NCBI RefSeq assembly: GCF_014207965.1
Contig: NZ_JACHLM010000001.1
Coordinates: forward strand, 434,001-498,000
Direction of reading: 5' to 3'
Source: Brevundimonas bullata
GTDB lineage: Bacteria; Pseudomonadota; Alphaproteobacteria; Caulobacterales; Caulobacteraceae
DNA length: 64,000 nt
In this document: in pieces, positions 1-8,467 of the stretch
How the letters are laid out: the number at the start of each line of letters is the position of its first letter
Numbering within the stretch: position 1 is the first letter of the stretch
Program-made: the position numbers and the translations under genes
Notes under the pieces: model-generated
What the model saw: only the letters and a program-made list of their open reading frames with translations
Told to the model about the DNA's origin: nothing
The model's database searches: none

Positions 1-228
1 GATGGCCGAGCCGCCCAGCTGGCGGATGGCGGCGTCGAAGCTGAAGCGGGTGCGCGTCGAGTTCTTCTCGAAGATCATGGCCAAGACGCGGTCCTTGCCC
101 GGCGCATCGGCGTCGGGACGCCCCTTCAGCCAGCCCTTGCGCGCCTGCTTGCGGGCGTGGGCGTCATCCAGGATGGCGCGCAGGTCGGCGGCGTCGAGCC
201 GGTGAATGTCGAGGAAGTGACGGACCAT
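1..228 (-). CDS. argF: Ornithine carbamoyltransferase, N-terminal part (cut by window edge)
   Basis: This is the first 76 residues of ornithine carbamoyltransferase, which joins carbamoyl phosphate to ornithine to give citrulline in arginine synthesis. The carbamoyl-phosphate loop [12 protein letters not shown] is visible at about residues 53-64 and matches the STRT signature of the family. The ATG at 228 fits the usual short N-terminus ([11 protein letters not shown]). The rest lies beyond base 1. It follows argD on the same strand, separated by a palindromic repeat, so the two are probably one arginine unit. Confidence 0.93.
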   Translation of the reverse strand, partial: MVRHFLDIHRLDAADLRAILDDAHARKQARKGWLKGRPDADAPGKDRVLAMIFEKNSTRTRFSFDAAIRQLGGSAI

Positions 229-235
229 GGCGAAA

Positions 236-386
236 CCTCTCCCTCCCCGCTCTGGGGAGGGTGGTCCCGCAGGGACCGGGTGGGGGCGGCCTTGCGGAAA
301 CCTGGAAATGAAGGGACAGCGTCCCCACCCGACCTCACCTCCGATGGAGGCTCGGCCACCCTCCCCATGAAGGGGAGGGAGAGAGC
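236..386. repeat. Inverted repeat pair between argD and argF
   Basis: The left part (236-285) carries CTCTCCCTCCCC and GGGGAGGGTGG. The right part (322-386) carries the complementary CCCCACCC, CCACCCTCCCC and GGGGAGGGAGAG. Together they can fold into one long stem, and each side is also locally palindromic. It resembles intergenic repeats common in GC-rich alphaproteobacteria and could act as an mRNA stability hairpin between the two arg genes. No coding potential is seen. Confidence 0.7.
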
Positions 387-388
387 AC

Positions 389-1564
389 TTAGGCCGCCAG
401 CTTCGTCCGGGCGAACTCGCAAGCGGTTTCGAACTTCTCGACGGCCTCGCGGGCCTCTTCGAGGGTGATGTTCAGCGGCGGCAGGATGCGGACCAGGTTG
501 TCGCCGCCGCCGGCGACCAGCAGCCTGGCCTCGTCGCGGGCCCAGCCCATGAAGTCGCGGTTGTTGGGGACCAACTTGACGCCGACCAGCAGACCCTTGC
601 CGCGCACCTCGACGATCACGTCGGGGAAGCGTTCGGCCAGGCCGTGAAGCTGCTGCTTCAGATAGCCGGCGATCTCGTTGACGTTGGCCAGGATGGCGTC
701 CGACGACACCTCGGCGAAGGCGGCCTGACCGACGGCCATGGCCAGGGGGTTGCCGCCGAAGGTGGAGCCGTGAGCCCCGACCGTCATGCCCTTGGCCGCT
801 TCCGCCGTCGACAGGCAGGCGCCGATGGGGAAGCCGCCGCCCAGGGCCTTGGCGATGGCCATGATGTCCGGCGCCATGCCGGCCCATTCGTGGGCCCACA
901 GCTTGCCGGTCCGCCCCATGCCGCACTGGACCTCGTCGAAGATGATCAGCACGCCGTGGGCGTCGCACAGCTCGCGCAGACCGCGCAGGCACTGTTCCGG
1001 CATGGCGCGGCAGCCGCCCTCGCCCTGCACCGGCTCGACGATGATGGCGGCGGTGGTCGGGTTGGCGATGGCGGCCTTGATGGCGTCGTGGTCGCCCCAC
1101 TTCAGCTGATGGAAGCCTTCCATCTTGGGCCCGAAGCCCTCGGTGTAGCTGGGGTTGGCGGCGGCGTTGATGGCGCCATAGGTGCGGCCGTGGAAGGAGC
1201 CGTCAAAGCCGTAGATGTCGATGCGTTCCGGCTGGCCGTTGGCTGAGTGGAACTTGCGCGCCGTCTTCAGCGCGCACTCGACGGCTTCCGTGCCCGAGTT
1301 GGTGAAGAAGACCACGTCCGCGAACGACTTTTCGCACAGGGCGTCAGCCAGGGCGTCCTGACCCGGAATCTTGAAGATATTGGAGACGTGCCACAGCTTC
1401 TCGGCCTGATCCTTGACCGCCTGCACCAGCTTGGGGTGGGCGTGGCCGAGGGCGTTGGTCGAGATGCCGGAGACGCAGTCCAGATATTCGGTCCCGTCGG
1501 TCGCCCACAGGCGGACGCCCTGGCCGCGCTCCACTTCCAGCGGCGCGCGATTGTAGACACCCAT
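389..1564 (-). CDS. argD: Acetylornithine/succinyldiaminopimelate aminotransferase
   Basis: A PLP-dependent class III aminotransferase of 391 residues. It converts N-acetylglutamate semialdehyde to N-acetylornithine and often doubles as the succinyl-DAP aminotransferase of lysine synthesis. Visible marks are TNSGTEAVE (about residues 88-96), FHGRTYG (124-130), [14 protein letters not shown] (207-220) with the cofactor Asp, and the Schiff-base lysine in [12 protein letters not shown] (K239). The ATG at 1564 ([14 protein letters not shown]) is preferred. An upstream in-frame TTG at 1612 would place the start inside a strong hairpin. Acetylornithine and succinyl-DAP substrates cannot be told apart from sequence. 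Confidence 0.95.
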   Translation of the reverse strand: MGVYNRAPLEVERGQGVRLWATDGTEYLDCVSGISTNALGHAHPKLVQAVKDQAEKLWHVSNIFKIPGQDALADALCEKSFADVVFFTNSGTEAVECALKTARKFHSANGQPERIDIYGFDGSFHGRTYGAINAAANPSYTEGFGPKMEGFHQLKWGDHDAIKAAIANPTTAAIIVEPVQGEGGCRAMPEQCLRGLRELCDAHGVLIIFDEVQCGMGRTGKLWAHEWAGMAPDIMAIAKALGGGFPIGACLSTAEAAKGMTVGAHGSTFGGNPLAMAVGQAAFAEVSSDAILANVNEIAGYLKQQLHGLAERFPDVIVEVRGKGLLVGVKLVPNNRDFMGWARDEARLLVAGGGDNLVRILPPLNITLEEAREAVEKFETACEFARTKLAA

Positions 1565-1602
1565 CAGATGACCGGACACAGGCAGACTCCATAAAGAGCG
1601 AC

Positions 1603-1628
1603 GGTCCCGCAACCTTGGCTGCGGGACC
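1603..1628. terminator. Strong hairpin between the M28 peptidase and argD
   Basis: GGTCCCGCA (1603-1611) and TGCGGGACC (1620-1628) form a perfect 9-bp stem with an 8-base loop. Read on the minus strand it lies between the peptidase and argD, 38 bases before the argD ATG, without an immediate T-run. It may terminate or attenuate transcription, or protect the argD message. Confidence 0.5.
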
Positions 1629-1696
1629 GCTTTGAAAAAGGCGACGAACTTGTCGGGCGCTATTCCGGCTTAGTCAACACCGCGCGCGTGGCGATT

Positions 1697-2593
1697 TCAG
1701 CGCAGTTGCGCGTCCAGCTTCTGCACCAGGGCGGCGTAGGTGGCGCCGGCCAGGGCGATGGTCGCGCCCTCGACGGCCTCGATGGCGTCGTCCTTGGTGT
1801 GGATGACGCGGAAGACCTTGGGCGTGAAGCCCTCGGCCAGACCCTTGTCCTCGCCGCCGTTGAAGGCCAACCACATCTGGTGGGCGCCGATCTCATCCTG
1901 GAAGCCCAACGACACCACCGGCGCGCCCGCGGCCGAGAAGGCGCGGTCGTCGGACGGCGGATAGACGGGGAAGCCGACGCATTGCAGGGCGCGCTCGGCG
2001 CACAGTTCCTGTGTGGCGCGGGTGACGAAGGCCGACTGCGCCCCGTTGTTCTGGCCGTACATCATCGTGTCGCCATAGGCGGCGACATCCGAGTTCACCA
2101 CGGCGACGACATTGGCGACGCCGTGCGCCTCGATCCACTTGCGCGCGCCGATCAGGCCCAGCTCTTCCTGGTCGAAGAAGATGACGCGGACGCGGTGGCT
2201 CAACGGCTTGTCGCGCAGAATCTTGGCCGCTTCGATCAGGGCCACGACCGAACCGGCGTTGTCGACCACGCCTTGCGACATGGTCCCGTCGCGCAACTTG
2301 ACCGCGTCATAGTGGGCGGTCAGCAGGATTTCCTTCGGCCCGTCGCCGATGGTGACGACGACGTTGGAGCCCTGCATCGGCCCGGCGCGACCACCGCCCT
2401 CGAAGGTCTCGACGGTCGGGTTGAAGCCGGCGGCGCGCAGCTGGGCCACCAGGACGTTCATCCGTTCCGTATTGGACGGCTGAACATAGGCGCCGACCTG
2501 GGCCTTCAGCGCTTCCGCGTCTTGGGCGAAAGCCGGTGTGGACAGCAACGCGGCGGCGGCGACAGCGGACGCGAGAACGGATCGAAACAGCAT
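1697..2593 (-). CDS. Secreted M28-family zinc metallopeptidase
   Basis: A 298-residue protein with a clear Sec signal peptide (cleavage after about residue 23, STPAFAQD). It is followed by an M28 aminopeptidase/carboxypeptidase-like fold. Candidate di-zinc ligands are visible in order: the His and Asp of LTAHYDAV, the Asp of GVVDNAGS, the Glu pair of FFDQEELGL, the Asp of VVNSDVA and a late His in GAHQMW. The set therefore looks intact and the enzyme is probably active in the periplasm. The substrate is unknown. A weak hairpin and 132 bases separate it from argD downstream, so co-transcription is possible but not required. Confidence 0.85.
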   Translation of the reverse strand: MLFRSVLASAVAAAALLSTPAFAQDAEALKAQVGAYVQPSNTERMNVLVAQLRAAGFNPTVETFEGGGRAGPMQGSNVVVTIGDGPKEILLTAHYDAVKLRDGTMSQGVVDNAGSVVALIEAAKILRDKPLSHRVRVIFFDQEELGLIGARKWIEAHGVANVVAVVNSDVAAYGDTMMYGQNNGAQSAFVTRATQELCAERALQCVGFPVYPPSDDRAFSAAGAPVVSLGFQDEIGAHQMWLAFNGGEDKGLAEGFTPKVFRVIHTKDDAIEAVEGATIALAGATYAALVQKLDAQLR

Positions 2594-2642
2594 GAGGACC
2601 TCCCAAGCCCCTCCCCAGGGGCGTTGGGTCCTGCCTAACGGC

Positions 2643-3467
2643 TCAGCTCTTCAGACGCCAGCCCGAGCGGAACACCAGCCAGCAGGCCGCGCCCATCAGC
2701 ACGGTCAGCACCCCGCTCATGATGACGCCGACCCACAGGTTGCCCTCGGCGTGGCCGATGAAGCCCGCCCGGAAGCCATCGATCAGGTAGAAGAAGGGAT
2801 TGAAGCGGCTGATGCTGGCGAACGGCTCCGGCAGGCTGTCAATCAAGTAGAAGGTCCCCGACAGGAAGGTCATCGGCATGACGACAAAGTTCTGCACCGC
2901 CGACAGGTGGTCGAACTTCTCGGACCACAGACCGGCGAGCACGCCCATCATCCCCATCAGCAGAGAGGCTATCAGGCCGAACCAGACGATCAGCAGGACA
3001 TTGGCCACGCCCAGCTTCGCAAACGGCAGGACGCACAGGGCCGTCACCAGACCGACGGCCACCCCGCGCGTCGCCGCGCCCAGGGTGAAGCCGATGGTCA
3101 GTTCCAGCGGGCTGAGCGGCGGGGTCAGGAAGTCGGTGGCCGTGCCCATGATCTTGGCCTGGATCAGGCTGGACGAGGCGTTGGCGAAGGCGTTCTGAAG
3201 AATGGCCATCATGATCAGGCCGGGGGCCACGAACTCGGCGAAGGGGGTGCCGTGCAGCGGCGGACGCGCCCCCTTCAGCGCCACCACGAAGACCAGCATG
3301 TAGAGCAGGGTCGTCACCACCGGCGCCGCCACCGTCTGGGCGCCCACCTTCCAGAAACGGCGCACTTCGCGCAGGTAAAGCGTGCGCAGACCCACCCAGT
3401 TGATGCCGTCGTAGCGACGGGGCTGAGGCAGGCCGGAGGGGCGAGTAGAGGCGAGATCGGTCTTCAT
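2643..3467 (-). CDS. ABC-2 type transporter permease
   Basis: A 274-residue integral membrane protein of the ABC-2 (NodJ/DrrB-like) permease family. It has about six hydrophobic segments, beginning with TVAAPVVTTLLYMLVFVVAL. A typical C-terminal half contains MPMTFLSGTFYLIDSLP and RFNPFFYLIDGFRAGF. The start is taken at the ATG at 3467 (MKTDLAS), since upstream codons run into the gcrA promoter region. The partner ATPase is not in the window on this side of the gene, so the exported substrate (lipid, polysaccharide or drug) is unknown. It is divergent from gcrA. Confidence 0.9.
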   Translation of the reverse strand: MKTDLASTRPSGLPQPRRYDGINWVGLRTLYLREVRRFWKVGAQTVAAPVVTTLLYMLVFVVALKGARPPLHGTPFAEFVAPGLIMMAILQNAFANASSSLIQAKIMGTATDFLTPPLSPLELTIGFTLGAATRGVAVGLVTALCVLPFAKLGVANVLLIVWFGLIASLLMGMMGVLAGLWSEKFDHLSAVQNFVVMPMTFLSGTFYLIDSLPEPFASISRFNPFFYLIDGFRAGFIGHAEGNLWVGVIMSGVLTVLMGAACWLVFRSGWRLKS

Positions 3468-3536
3468 AGGCGCCCAGATGCGCCCGCTAAGCTGGTTTCG
3501 CAAGGCGCCCGACGTTCGACGAAGGGACGCAAAACT

Positions 3537-3698
3537 GATTCAAAACGGGACGTTAACCACACTACATCTGGTTTCTGTGGACAGCTGAATTGCCACATCT
3601 TGCGTGTTTTAAGTGCTGCTTTACGATTAGTAGCAGGTCGAGGCGGGGAAATTCGTCGGCGACCCAAGATATTGAATCCGATCCCCGGGAGGGTGGCC
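3537..3698 (+). promoter_or_regulatory. gcrA promoter region with candidate CcrM, CtrA and DnaA sites
   Basis: The 231-base divergent gap before gcrA is visibly more AT-rich than its surroundings. Two GANTC methylation sites are present, GATTC at 3537-3541 and GAATC at 3674-3678. TTAA-N7-TTTA at 3609-3623 is one base from the CtrA consensus TTAA-N7-TTAA. TGTGGACAG at 3576-3584 resembles a reversed DnaA box with mismatches. In Caulobacter, DnaA activates gcrA and CtrA represses it, so these sites are plausible. None is proven here. Confidence 0.45.
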
Positions 3699-4241
3699 AT
3701 GACCACAGCTAGCTGGACTGAAGACCGCGTCGGCGCGCTGAAGAAGCTCTGGCTGGAAGGCCAGTCGGCAAGCCAGATCGCCAAGACCCTCGGCGGCGGC
3801 GTGACCCGCAACGCCGTGATCGGCAAGGTGCACCGCCTGGGCCTGTCGGGCCGCGCCGCGCCGTCGCAACCGGCCCGCACCACCTTCCGCGCCGCCGCCC
3901 GTCCGCGCCCTGCCGCGCCGGCCGCGCCGGTTCAGGCCCCGTCGGCTCCGCGCCGCATCGAGGCCGCCGCCCCGCGTCCGGTCATGGCCGTTCAGCCCTC
4001 GGCCCCCGCCCCCATGCCGGAACTGCCCGGCACGGCCACGGTGATGACCCTGGGCGCCCACATGTGCAAATGGCCGATCGGCGACCCCTCGTCGCGCGAG
4101 TTCAGCTTCTGCGGCCGCCGCGCCACGGAAAACGTCTATTGCGGCGAACACGCCCGCGTCGCCTACCAGCCCCAGGTCCGCCGCGGCGCGTCCAAGGACG
4201 GCGCCACCGAGCTGGCCCGCAGCCTGCGGCGTTATATCTAA
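3699..4241 (+). CDS. gcrA: GcrA cell cycle regulator
   Basis: A 180-residue homologue of GcrA, the sigma70-associated regulator that controls promoters carrying CcrM-methylated GANTC sites in Caulobacter and related bacteria. The N-terminal DNA-binding domain (MTTASWTEDRVGALKKLW, then GVTRNAVIGKVHRLGLSGR) is at residues 1-50. A Pro/Ala-rich linker covers about 55-105. The C-terminal polymerase-binding part contains MCKWPIGDPSS and CGRRATENVYCGEHA with its conserved cysteines. The ATG at 3699 gives the canonical N-terminus and is preceded by GGGAGGGTGGCC. It is likely monocistronic, because an intrinsic terminator follows. Confidence 0.96.
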   Translation: MTTASWTEDRVGALKKLWLEGQSASQIAKTLGGGVTRNAVIGKVHRLGLSGRAAPSQPARTTFRAAARPRPAAPAAPVQAPSAPRRIEAAAPRPVMAVQPSAPAPMPELPGTATVMTLGAHMCKWPIGDPSSREFSFCGRRATENVYCGEHARVAYQPQVRRGASKDGATELARSLRRYI

Positions 4242-4290
4242 GCGTTGAGGACGCTATCGCTCGCGACGCGGTCGCTCGCTGCTTGAGCGC
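4239..4290. repeat. Interspersed repeat following gcrA (copy 1)
   Basis: Bases 4261-4290 are identical over 30 bases to 32828-32857 behind lpd. The shared stretch begins TCGCGACGCGG and ends GCTGCTTGAGCGC. Both copies are also preceded by ATATCTAAGCG spanning the stop codon. An internal palindrome GCGAC-GCG-GTCGC allows a hairpin. Confidence 0.7.
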
Positions 4291-4377
4291 GTCGCGCATC
4301 TGACCTTCTCCCGTCCGGTTCGCCGGACGGGAACAAGGCTGGGGCTGCGGTTCATCCGGGTTGACGCAGCCCTATCG

Positions 4378-4406
4378 CCCTCGCCTCGCGGCGGGGGTTT
4401 TTCTTT
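4378..4406 (+). terminator. Intrinsic terminator of gcrA
   Basis: CCCTCGCC (4378-4385) pairs with GGCGGGGG (4390-4397) around the loop TCGC, with one G-T wobble. TTTTTCTTT follows. It sits between gcrA and the convergent apaG, and the T-run is oriented for gcrA. Confidence 0.8.
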
Positions 4407-4423
4407 GGGTGGAGGTCGCCGCC

Positions 4424-4831
4424 CTAGTTCAGCGTCCGCCGCGTATCCGGCACGTCCAAGCTGAAGGCCGGGATGACCGCCTCGAACATCCGCCCATCCA
4501 CGTCGGTCAGGTAGTAGGCCCCGACCATCGAACCGGACGAGGCGCCCAGGGGACAACCCGAGGCGTAGGAATAGCTGTCGCCCGGCTCGATCACCGGCTG
4601 CTCGCCGACCACGCCCTGACCGCGCACTTCTTCGACATGGCCGTAGGCGTCGGTGATGGTCCAGCGGCGCGCCACCAGTTGCACCGGCGCCCCAGTCAGG
4701 TTGACGATCTCGATCTGATAGGCCCAGACCCAGCGCCCCGCCGCCGGGTCCGACTGGGCCGCCAGATAGGAGGGGCGGACGCGAACGACGACGCCTTCGG
4801 TTTCGGCGGTATAGGCAGGAGGGGCGTGCAT
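4424..4831 (-). CDS. apaG: ApaG protein
   Basis: A 135-residue ApaG, a small fibronectin-III/Ig-like domain protein. Members are linked to Co2+/Mg2+ resistance and bind nucleotides, but the biochemical role is not settled. The family core is clear: [20 protein letters not shown] near the N-terminus, then [38 protein letters not shown] and the signature [16 protein letters not shown]. The length matches the family. It is convergent with gcrA and divergent from dcd. Confidence 0.95.
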   Translation of the reverse strand: MHAPPAYTAETEGVVVRVRPSYLAAQSDPAAGRWVWAYQIEIVNLTGAPVQLVARRWTITDAYGHVEEVRGQGVVGEQPVIEPGDSYSYASGCPLGASSGSMVGAYYLTDVDGRMFEAVIPAFSLDVPDTRRTLN

Positions 4832-4935
4832 GCGCTATATGCAGCCCGCCGACCTCGGGGTTCAACCCGTCTGGTGCCTCGGATGTCGCATTCCGAAGCG
4901 AGACAGATGGAAAAAACCGTGTGAGACAGGACGGC

Positions 4936-5970
4936 ATGAGCATCTTCCAGATTCCCGCCCAGCCCGGCATTCTGCCCTTCCAGGGCATCGAGACCCTGAT
5001 CGCCACCGGCGCGATCCAGTCCGACACCCCCTTCGATCATGATCAGGTGCAGCCGGCCAGCCTGGACCTGCGCCTGTCGAACCAGGCCTGGCGCGTGCGC
5101 GCCTCCTTCCTGCCGGGCCAGCGCAAGGTCGAGGACCGCATCAACGACGTGGAGATGCACGCCATCGACCTCTCGGGCGGCGTGGTGCTGGAAAAGGGCT
5201 GCGTCTACATCGCCCGGCTGCAGGAACGCCTCAGCCTGCCCAAGGGCCTGAACGCCCGCGCCAACCCCAAGAGCTCGACCGGTCGCGTGGACGTCTTCGT
5301 TCGCCTGCTGACCGACAAGGGCGGCAGCTTCGACGACGTGGACGAGGGCTATGACGGCCCCCTCTATCTCGAGATCGCGCCCCAGACCTTCTCCATCCTG
5401 GTCAAGCCAGGCACCAGGCTGAACCAGCTGCGCCTCAAGGCCGGCGATCCGCCCAAGCTGGAAACCCGCAGCGTCGGCGTCGACCTGCGCGCGGGCGAGC
5501 AGGGCGTCGTCGGCTTCCGCGGCCGTCGCCATGCCGGGGTCGTCAACATGGACCACATCGACGGCCACGACCCGCGCGACTTCTGGGAGCCGCTGACCCT
5601 GCGTCGCGGCGAACTGCTGCTCGATCCAGGCGAGTTCTACATCCTGGCCTCGTCGGACGATGTGGAGATTCCGGTCGACCAGGCCGCCGAAATGACCCCG
5701 ATCGACCCCTCGGTCGGCGAGTTCCGCGTCCACTACGCCGGCTTCTTCGACCCCGGCTTTGGCACGGACGAGGCTCACGGCGCGGGATCGAAAGGCGTGC
5801 TGGAGGTTCGCACCCACGACACCCCCTTCCTGCTGGAACACGGCCAGATCGTCGCCCGCCTGGTCTATGAGCCGCTGACGGAACGCCCGACCCGCCTCTA
5901 CGGCGAAGGCGGCAGTCACTATCAGAGCCAGGGCCTGAAGCTGTCGAAACACTTCCGCCCCTGGGGCTGA
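4936..5970 (+). CDS. dcd: 2'-deoxycytidine 5'-triphosphate deaminase, double-length alphaproteobacterial form
   Basis: A 344-residue dCTP deaminase, which makes dUTP from dCTP as the first step to dTMP. It is roughly twice the length of the E. coli enzyme. The first half carries the family motif QPASLDLRLSN and the catalytic region RANPKSSTGRVDVFVRLL. The second half holds a further dUTPase-like segment (FRVHYAGFFDPGFG, then HDTPFLLEHGQIVARLVYE). The ATG at 4936 is chosen because the family begins with the GILP-type segment soon after. An upstream GTG at 4921 would add five residues. Long Dcd proteins of this kind are known in alphaproteobacteria. Confidence 0.92.
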   Translation: MSIFQIPAQPGILPFQGIETLIATGAIQSDTPFDHDQVQPASLDLRLSNQAWRVRASFLPGQRKVEDRINDVEMHAIDLSGGVVLEKGCVYIARLQERLSLPKGLNARANPKSSTGRVDVFVRLLTDKGGSFDDVDEGYDGPLYLEIAPQTFSILVKPGTRLNQLRLKAGDPPKLETRSVGVDLRAGEQGVVGFRGRRHAGVVNMDHIDGHDPRDFWEPLTLRRGELLLDPGEFYILASSDDVEIPVDQAAEMTPIDPSVGEFRVHYAGFFDPGFGTDEAHGAGSKGVLEVRTHDTPFLLEHGQIVARLVYEPLTERPTRLYGEGGSHYQSQGLKLSKHFRPWG

Positions 5971-5974
5971 TTTG

Positions 5975-6207
5975 CCCTTCTCCCCTTGCGGGAGAATGCG
6001 CTCAAGCAGCCAAAGGCGTTAGCGCCCCTAACATCCTTCTCCCCTTGAGGGAGAAGGTGGGCGCCGCAGGGGCTCGGATGAGGGGTGTGAGCGCCGCGGT
6101 CGAAGGATCGCGGCGCTATCTTTTTGCCTGACCAACGAGAAGCGGCGGCGCCGACACCCCTCATCCGTCAGGCTTCGCCTGCCACCTTCTCCCGCAAGGG
6201 GAGAAGG
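5975..6207. repeat. Cluster of CCTTCTCCC-type palindromic repeats
   Basis: Three related units fill the gap after dcd: CCTTCTCCCCTTGCGGGAGAA (5976-5996), a longer copy beginning near 6034 and running through GGATGAGGGG, and an inverted copy from about 6154 to 6207. The second and third face each other around the terminator at 6090-6125. The same family recurs after lysA (9761-9935). It is non-coding. Confidence 0.75.
6090..6125 (+). terminator. Intrinsic terminator downstream of dcd
   Basis: AGCGCCGCG (6090-6098) pairs with CGCGGCGCT (6109-6117) around a 10-base loop. ATCTTTTT follows. It is oriented for dcd, about 120 bases after its stop codon and inside the repeat cluster. Confidence 0.8.
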
Positions 6208-6208
6208 C

Positions 6209-6814
6209 TCACCCTTCCGCCAGCAAGGCCTCCACCAGCGCCTTGGCTTCGTCGCTGGCCCAATCGGCTTCGCCGGTCAGGACGGCGCGGACATTGCCCT
6301 GACGGTCCAGCAGGATGGTCTGGGGCATGGCCCCCTTGCCGGGAAATTCGAACGGCAGCTGGAACTTGGGATCGGCGTAATAGGCCAGCGGCGCATGGTC
6401 GGCGATGAAGGCGCGGGCCTCGGGCACGGCCTTGTCCACATCCATGCTGATCGTGACGACGGCGAAATCGTCGCGCCCTTTATAATGCTCGGCCAGCGCC
6501 GCCAGGGTCGGCATCTCGATCTTGCAGGGCGCGCACCAGGTGGCCCACAGGTTGACCACCGCCACCTTGCCCTTGAAGTCGGCAAAGCGCACGTCGCGGC
6601 CCTCGGCGTCCTTGAACACATAGTCGGGCGCGGGCGTCGGGGCGGGGGTCAGCAGCTTGGCCAGCGAGCCCTTGGCGTGAACCGCCAGCGAGGATGACGC
6701 GGACTCTTTGCCCCCGCCGTCGCGATTGGCGTATAGCAGCGCCACGCCGCCGATCGCGCCGATCAGCAGCACCGCCGTCGCCACGCCCGCCAAAGTCCGT
6801 TTAGAGCCGCTCAT
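6209..6814 (-). CDS. TlpA-like thioredoxin-fold protein, membrane-anchored
   Basis: A 201-residue thiol-disulfide oxidoreductase of the TlpA/ResA family. An N-terminal membrane anchor (about residues 8-28, [20 protein letters not shown]) puts the domain in the periplasm. The redox motif WCAPC is at C94/C97, with the cis-Pro region [14 protein letters not shown] later. It probably keeps thiols reduced for cytochrome c or cuproprotein maturation, but the partner is not shown. Its ATG overlaps the argH ATG on the other strand by two bases. A GTG at 6835 would be an alternative start inside argH. Confidence 0.9.
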   Translation of the reverse strand: MSGSKRTLAGVATAVLLIGAIGGVALLYANRDGGGKESASSSLAVHAKGSLAKLLTPAPTPAPDYVFKDAEGRDVRFADFKGKVAVVNLWATWCAPCKIEMPTLAALAEHYKGRDDFAVVTISMDVDKAVPEARAFIADHAPLAYYADPKFQLPFEFPGKGAMPQTILLDRQGNVRAVLTGEADWASDEAKALVEALLAEG

Positions 6815-8216
6815 GTCCGACACGCCTTCCAACACCCCTCAAGGTCAGTCTCTATGGGGCGGACGCTTCAGCGCCAAGCCCGCCGACATCATGCAGGCCA
6901 TCAACGTCTCCATCGGCGTCGATAAACGCCTGTGGGCGCAGGACCTGGCCGGGTCGCGGGCCCATTGTCGCATGCTGGCCCAGCAGGGCATCATCCAGCA
7001 GGCCGACGCCGAGGCCATTCTGGGCGGACTGGACGTGATCGAGGGCGAGATCCGGGACGGGTCTTTCCCCTTCCGCGACGCCTATGAAGACATCCACATG
7101 AACGTCGAGGCCCGCCTGTCGGAGCTGATCGGCGAGCCCTCGGGGCGTCTGCACACGGCGCGCAGCCGCAACGATCAGGTGGCGACCGACTTCCGCCTCT
7201 GGGTCCGCGACGCCTGCGACCGCACTGTCGAACAGTTGAAGGCGCTGCAAGGCGTTCTGCTGGACCGGGCGGAACAGCACGCGGGCGACCTGATGCCCGG
7301 CTTCACCCACCTGCAGACGGCCCAGCCGGTGACCTTCGGCCACCACCTGATGGCCTATGTCGAGATGTTCGGGCGCGACGCCAGCCGCTTTGCCGACGCC
7401 CGCACCCGCATGAACGAGAACCCGCTGGGCGCCGCCGCCCTGGCCGGTTCGCCCTTCCCCATCGACCGCCACATGACGGCGACCGCGCTGGGTTTTGACC
7501 GCCCCATGGCCAACAGCCTGGACGCCGTCTCGGACCGCGACTTCGCGCTGGAAAGCCTGGCCGCCGCCTCGATCGCGGCGGGCCACCTGTCGCGTCTGGC
7601 CGAGGAGATCGTGGTCTGGATGACGCCGATGTTCGGCTTCGCCTCCCTGCCCGACGACCTGACCACCGGCTCGTCCATCATGCCGCAGAAGCGCAACCCC
7701 GACGCCGCCGAGCTGGTGCGCGCCAAGACGGGCCGGATCATGGGCTCGCTGGTCGCGCTCTCGACCGTGATGAAGGGCCTGCCTCTGGCCTATTCCAAGG
7801 ACATGCAGGAGGACAAGCCGCCGGTGTTCGAGGCCTTCGACGCCCTGGATCTGGCGCTGACCGCCATGACCGCCATGGTCGCCGCCATCATCCCCAACAC
7901 GCCGCGCATGGCCGCCGCCGCCGGGGCCGGCTTCTCGACCGCCACCGATCTGGCCGACTGGCTGGTGCGTGAACTGAACCTGCCCTTCCGTCAGGCCCAC
8001 CACGTCACCGGCGCCGCCGTGAAGCGGGCTGAGGCGCTCGGCGTCGGACTGGGCGAATTGCCGCTGAGCGAGCTGCAGGCTCTGGATGGCCGGATCACCG
8101 AAGGCGTGTATGAAGTCCTGACGCCGGAAGCCTCCTGCGCCAGCCGCCAGAGCTTCGGCGGCACGGCGCCGGAACAGGTCCGCGCCCGTATCGCCGACTG
8201 GAGAACCCGCCTGTGA
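6813..8216 (+). CDS. argH: Argininosuccinate lyase
   Basis: A 467-residue enzyme that splits argininosuccinate into arginine and fumarate, the last step of arginine synthesis. Fumarase-superfamily marks are visible: [14 protein letters not shown] near the start, [35 protein letters not shown] with its catalytic His, and the signature [12 protein letters not shown]. The ATG at 6813 leaves the usual short tail before LWGGRF. There is no untranslated gap to the divergent thioredoxin-like gene, so the promoter must lie within that gene. The end overlaps the next gene by four bases (GTGA), implying translational coupling. Confidence 0.97.
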   Translation: MSDTPSNTPQGQSLWGGRFSAKPADIMQAINVSIGVDKRLWAQDLAGSRAHCRMLAQQGIIQQADAEAILGGLDVIEGEIRDGSFPFRDAYEDIHMNVEARLSELIGEPSGRLHTARSRNDQVATDFRLWVRDACDRTVEQLKALQGVLLDRAEQHAGDLMPGFTHLQTAQPVTFGHHLMAYVEMFGRDASRFADARTRMNENPLGAAALAGSPFPIDRHMTATALGFDRPMANSLDAVSDRDFALESLAAASIAAGHLSRLAEEIVVWMTPMFGFASLPDDLTTGSSIMPQKRNPDAAELVRAKTGRIMGSLVALSTVMKGLPLAYSKDMQEDKPPVFEAFDALDLALTAMTAMVAAIIPNTPRMAAAAGAGFSTATDLADWLVRELNLPFRQAHHVTGAAVKRAEALGVGLGELPLSELQALDGRITEGVYEVLTPEASCASRQSFGGTAPEQVRARIADWRTRL

Positions 8217-8434
8217 ACAAGACCCTGATCCTGATCGGCGCCGCCGCTCTGCTCCTGTCGGGCTGCGGCCGCATGGCCGATCTGGAAGCGCCCGGCGCCG
8301 TCCAGACCGAACGCGCCCCGCGCGACAAGAACGCCAAGACCCTGCCGGAGCCGGCGACGATCAACACCGCCCCCCGCCAGAACCCCATCGACAGCGGCGC
8401 CTCGGACCCCTTCGGTCGCCCGCCGATGGCCTGA
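8213..8434 (+). CDS. Small lipoprotein between argH and lysA
   Basis: A 73-residue predicted lipoprotein. The signal peptide is [18 protein letters not shown], with the lipobox Cys at residue 18, and the remainder is short, polar and Pro-rich (ending DPFGRPPMA). It starts at a GTG overlapping the argH stop and precedes lysA by 33 bases, so the three genes form one operon. Small lipoproteins of the LptM/YifL type occupy similar places beside lysine/DAP genes. A role in LPS transport assembly like LptM is only a guess. Confidence 0.8.
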   Translation: MNKTLILIGAAALLLSGCGRMADLEAPGAVQTERAPRDKNAKTLPEPATINTAPRQNPIDSGASDPFGRPPMA

Positions 8435-8467
8435 CGGCCTCACCTCCTCCAGACCGGACTCCCCGCC

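Noticed and set aside
126..1100. Long open frame antisense/out of frame to argD
   Set aside because: It is a shadow of the high-GC argD frame: low-complexity Arg/Gly/His composition, no family motifs, and it runs through the repeat region.
2538..3698. Open frame running into gcrA from far upstream
   Set aside because: The upstream part is antisense to the ABC-2 permease and has shadow composition. The gcrA start at 3699 has a good Shine-Dalgarno and the canonical N-terminus.
4832..4935. Possible riboswitch between apaG and dcd
   Set aside because: GGGTT-C-AACCC gives only a small hairpin. No conserved riboswitch core (SAM-II, SAH or others) could be recognised.
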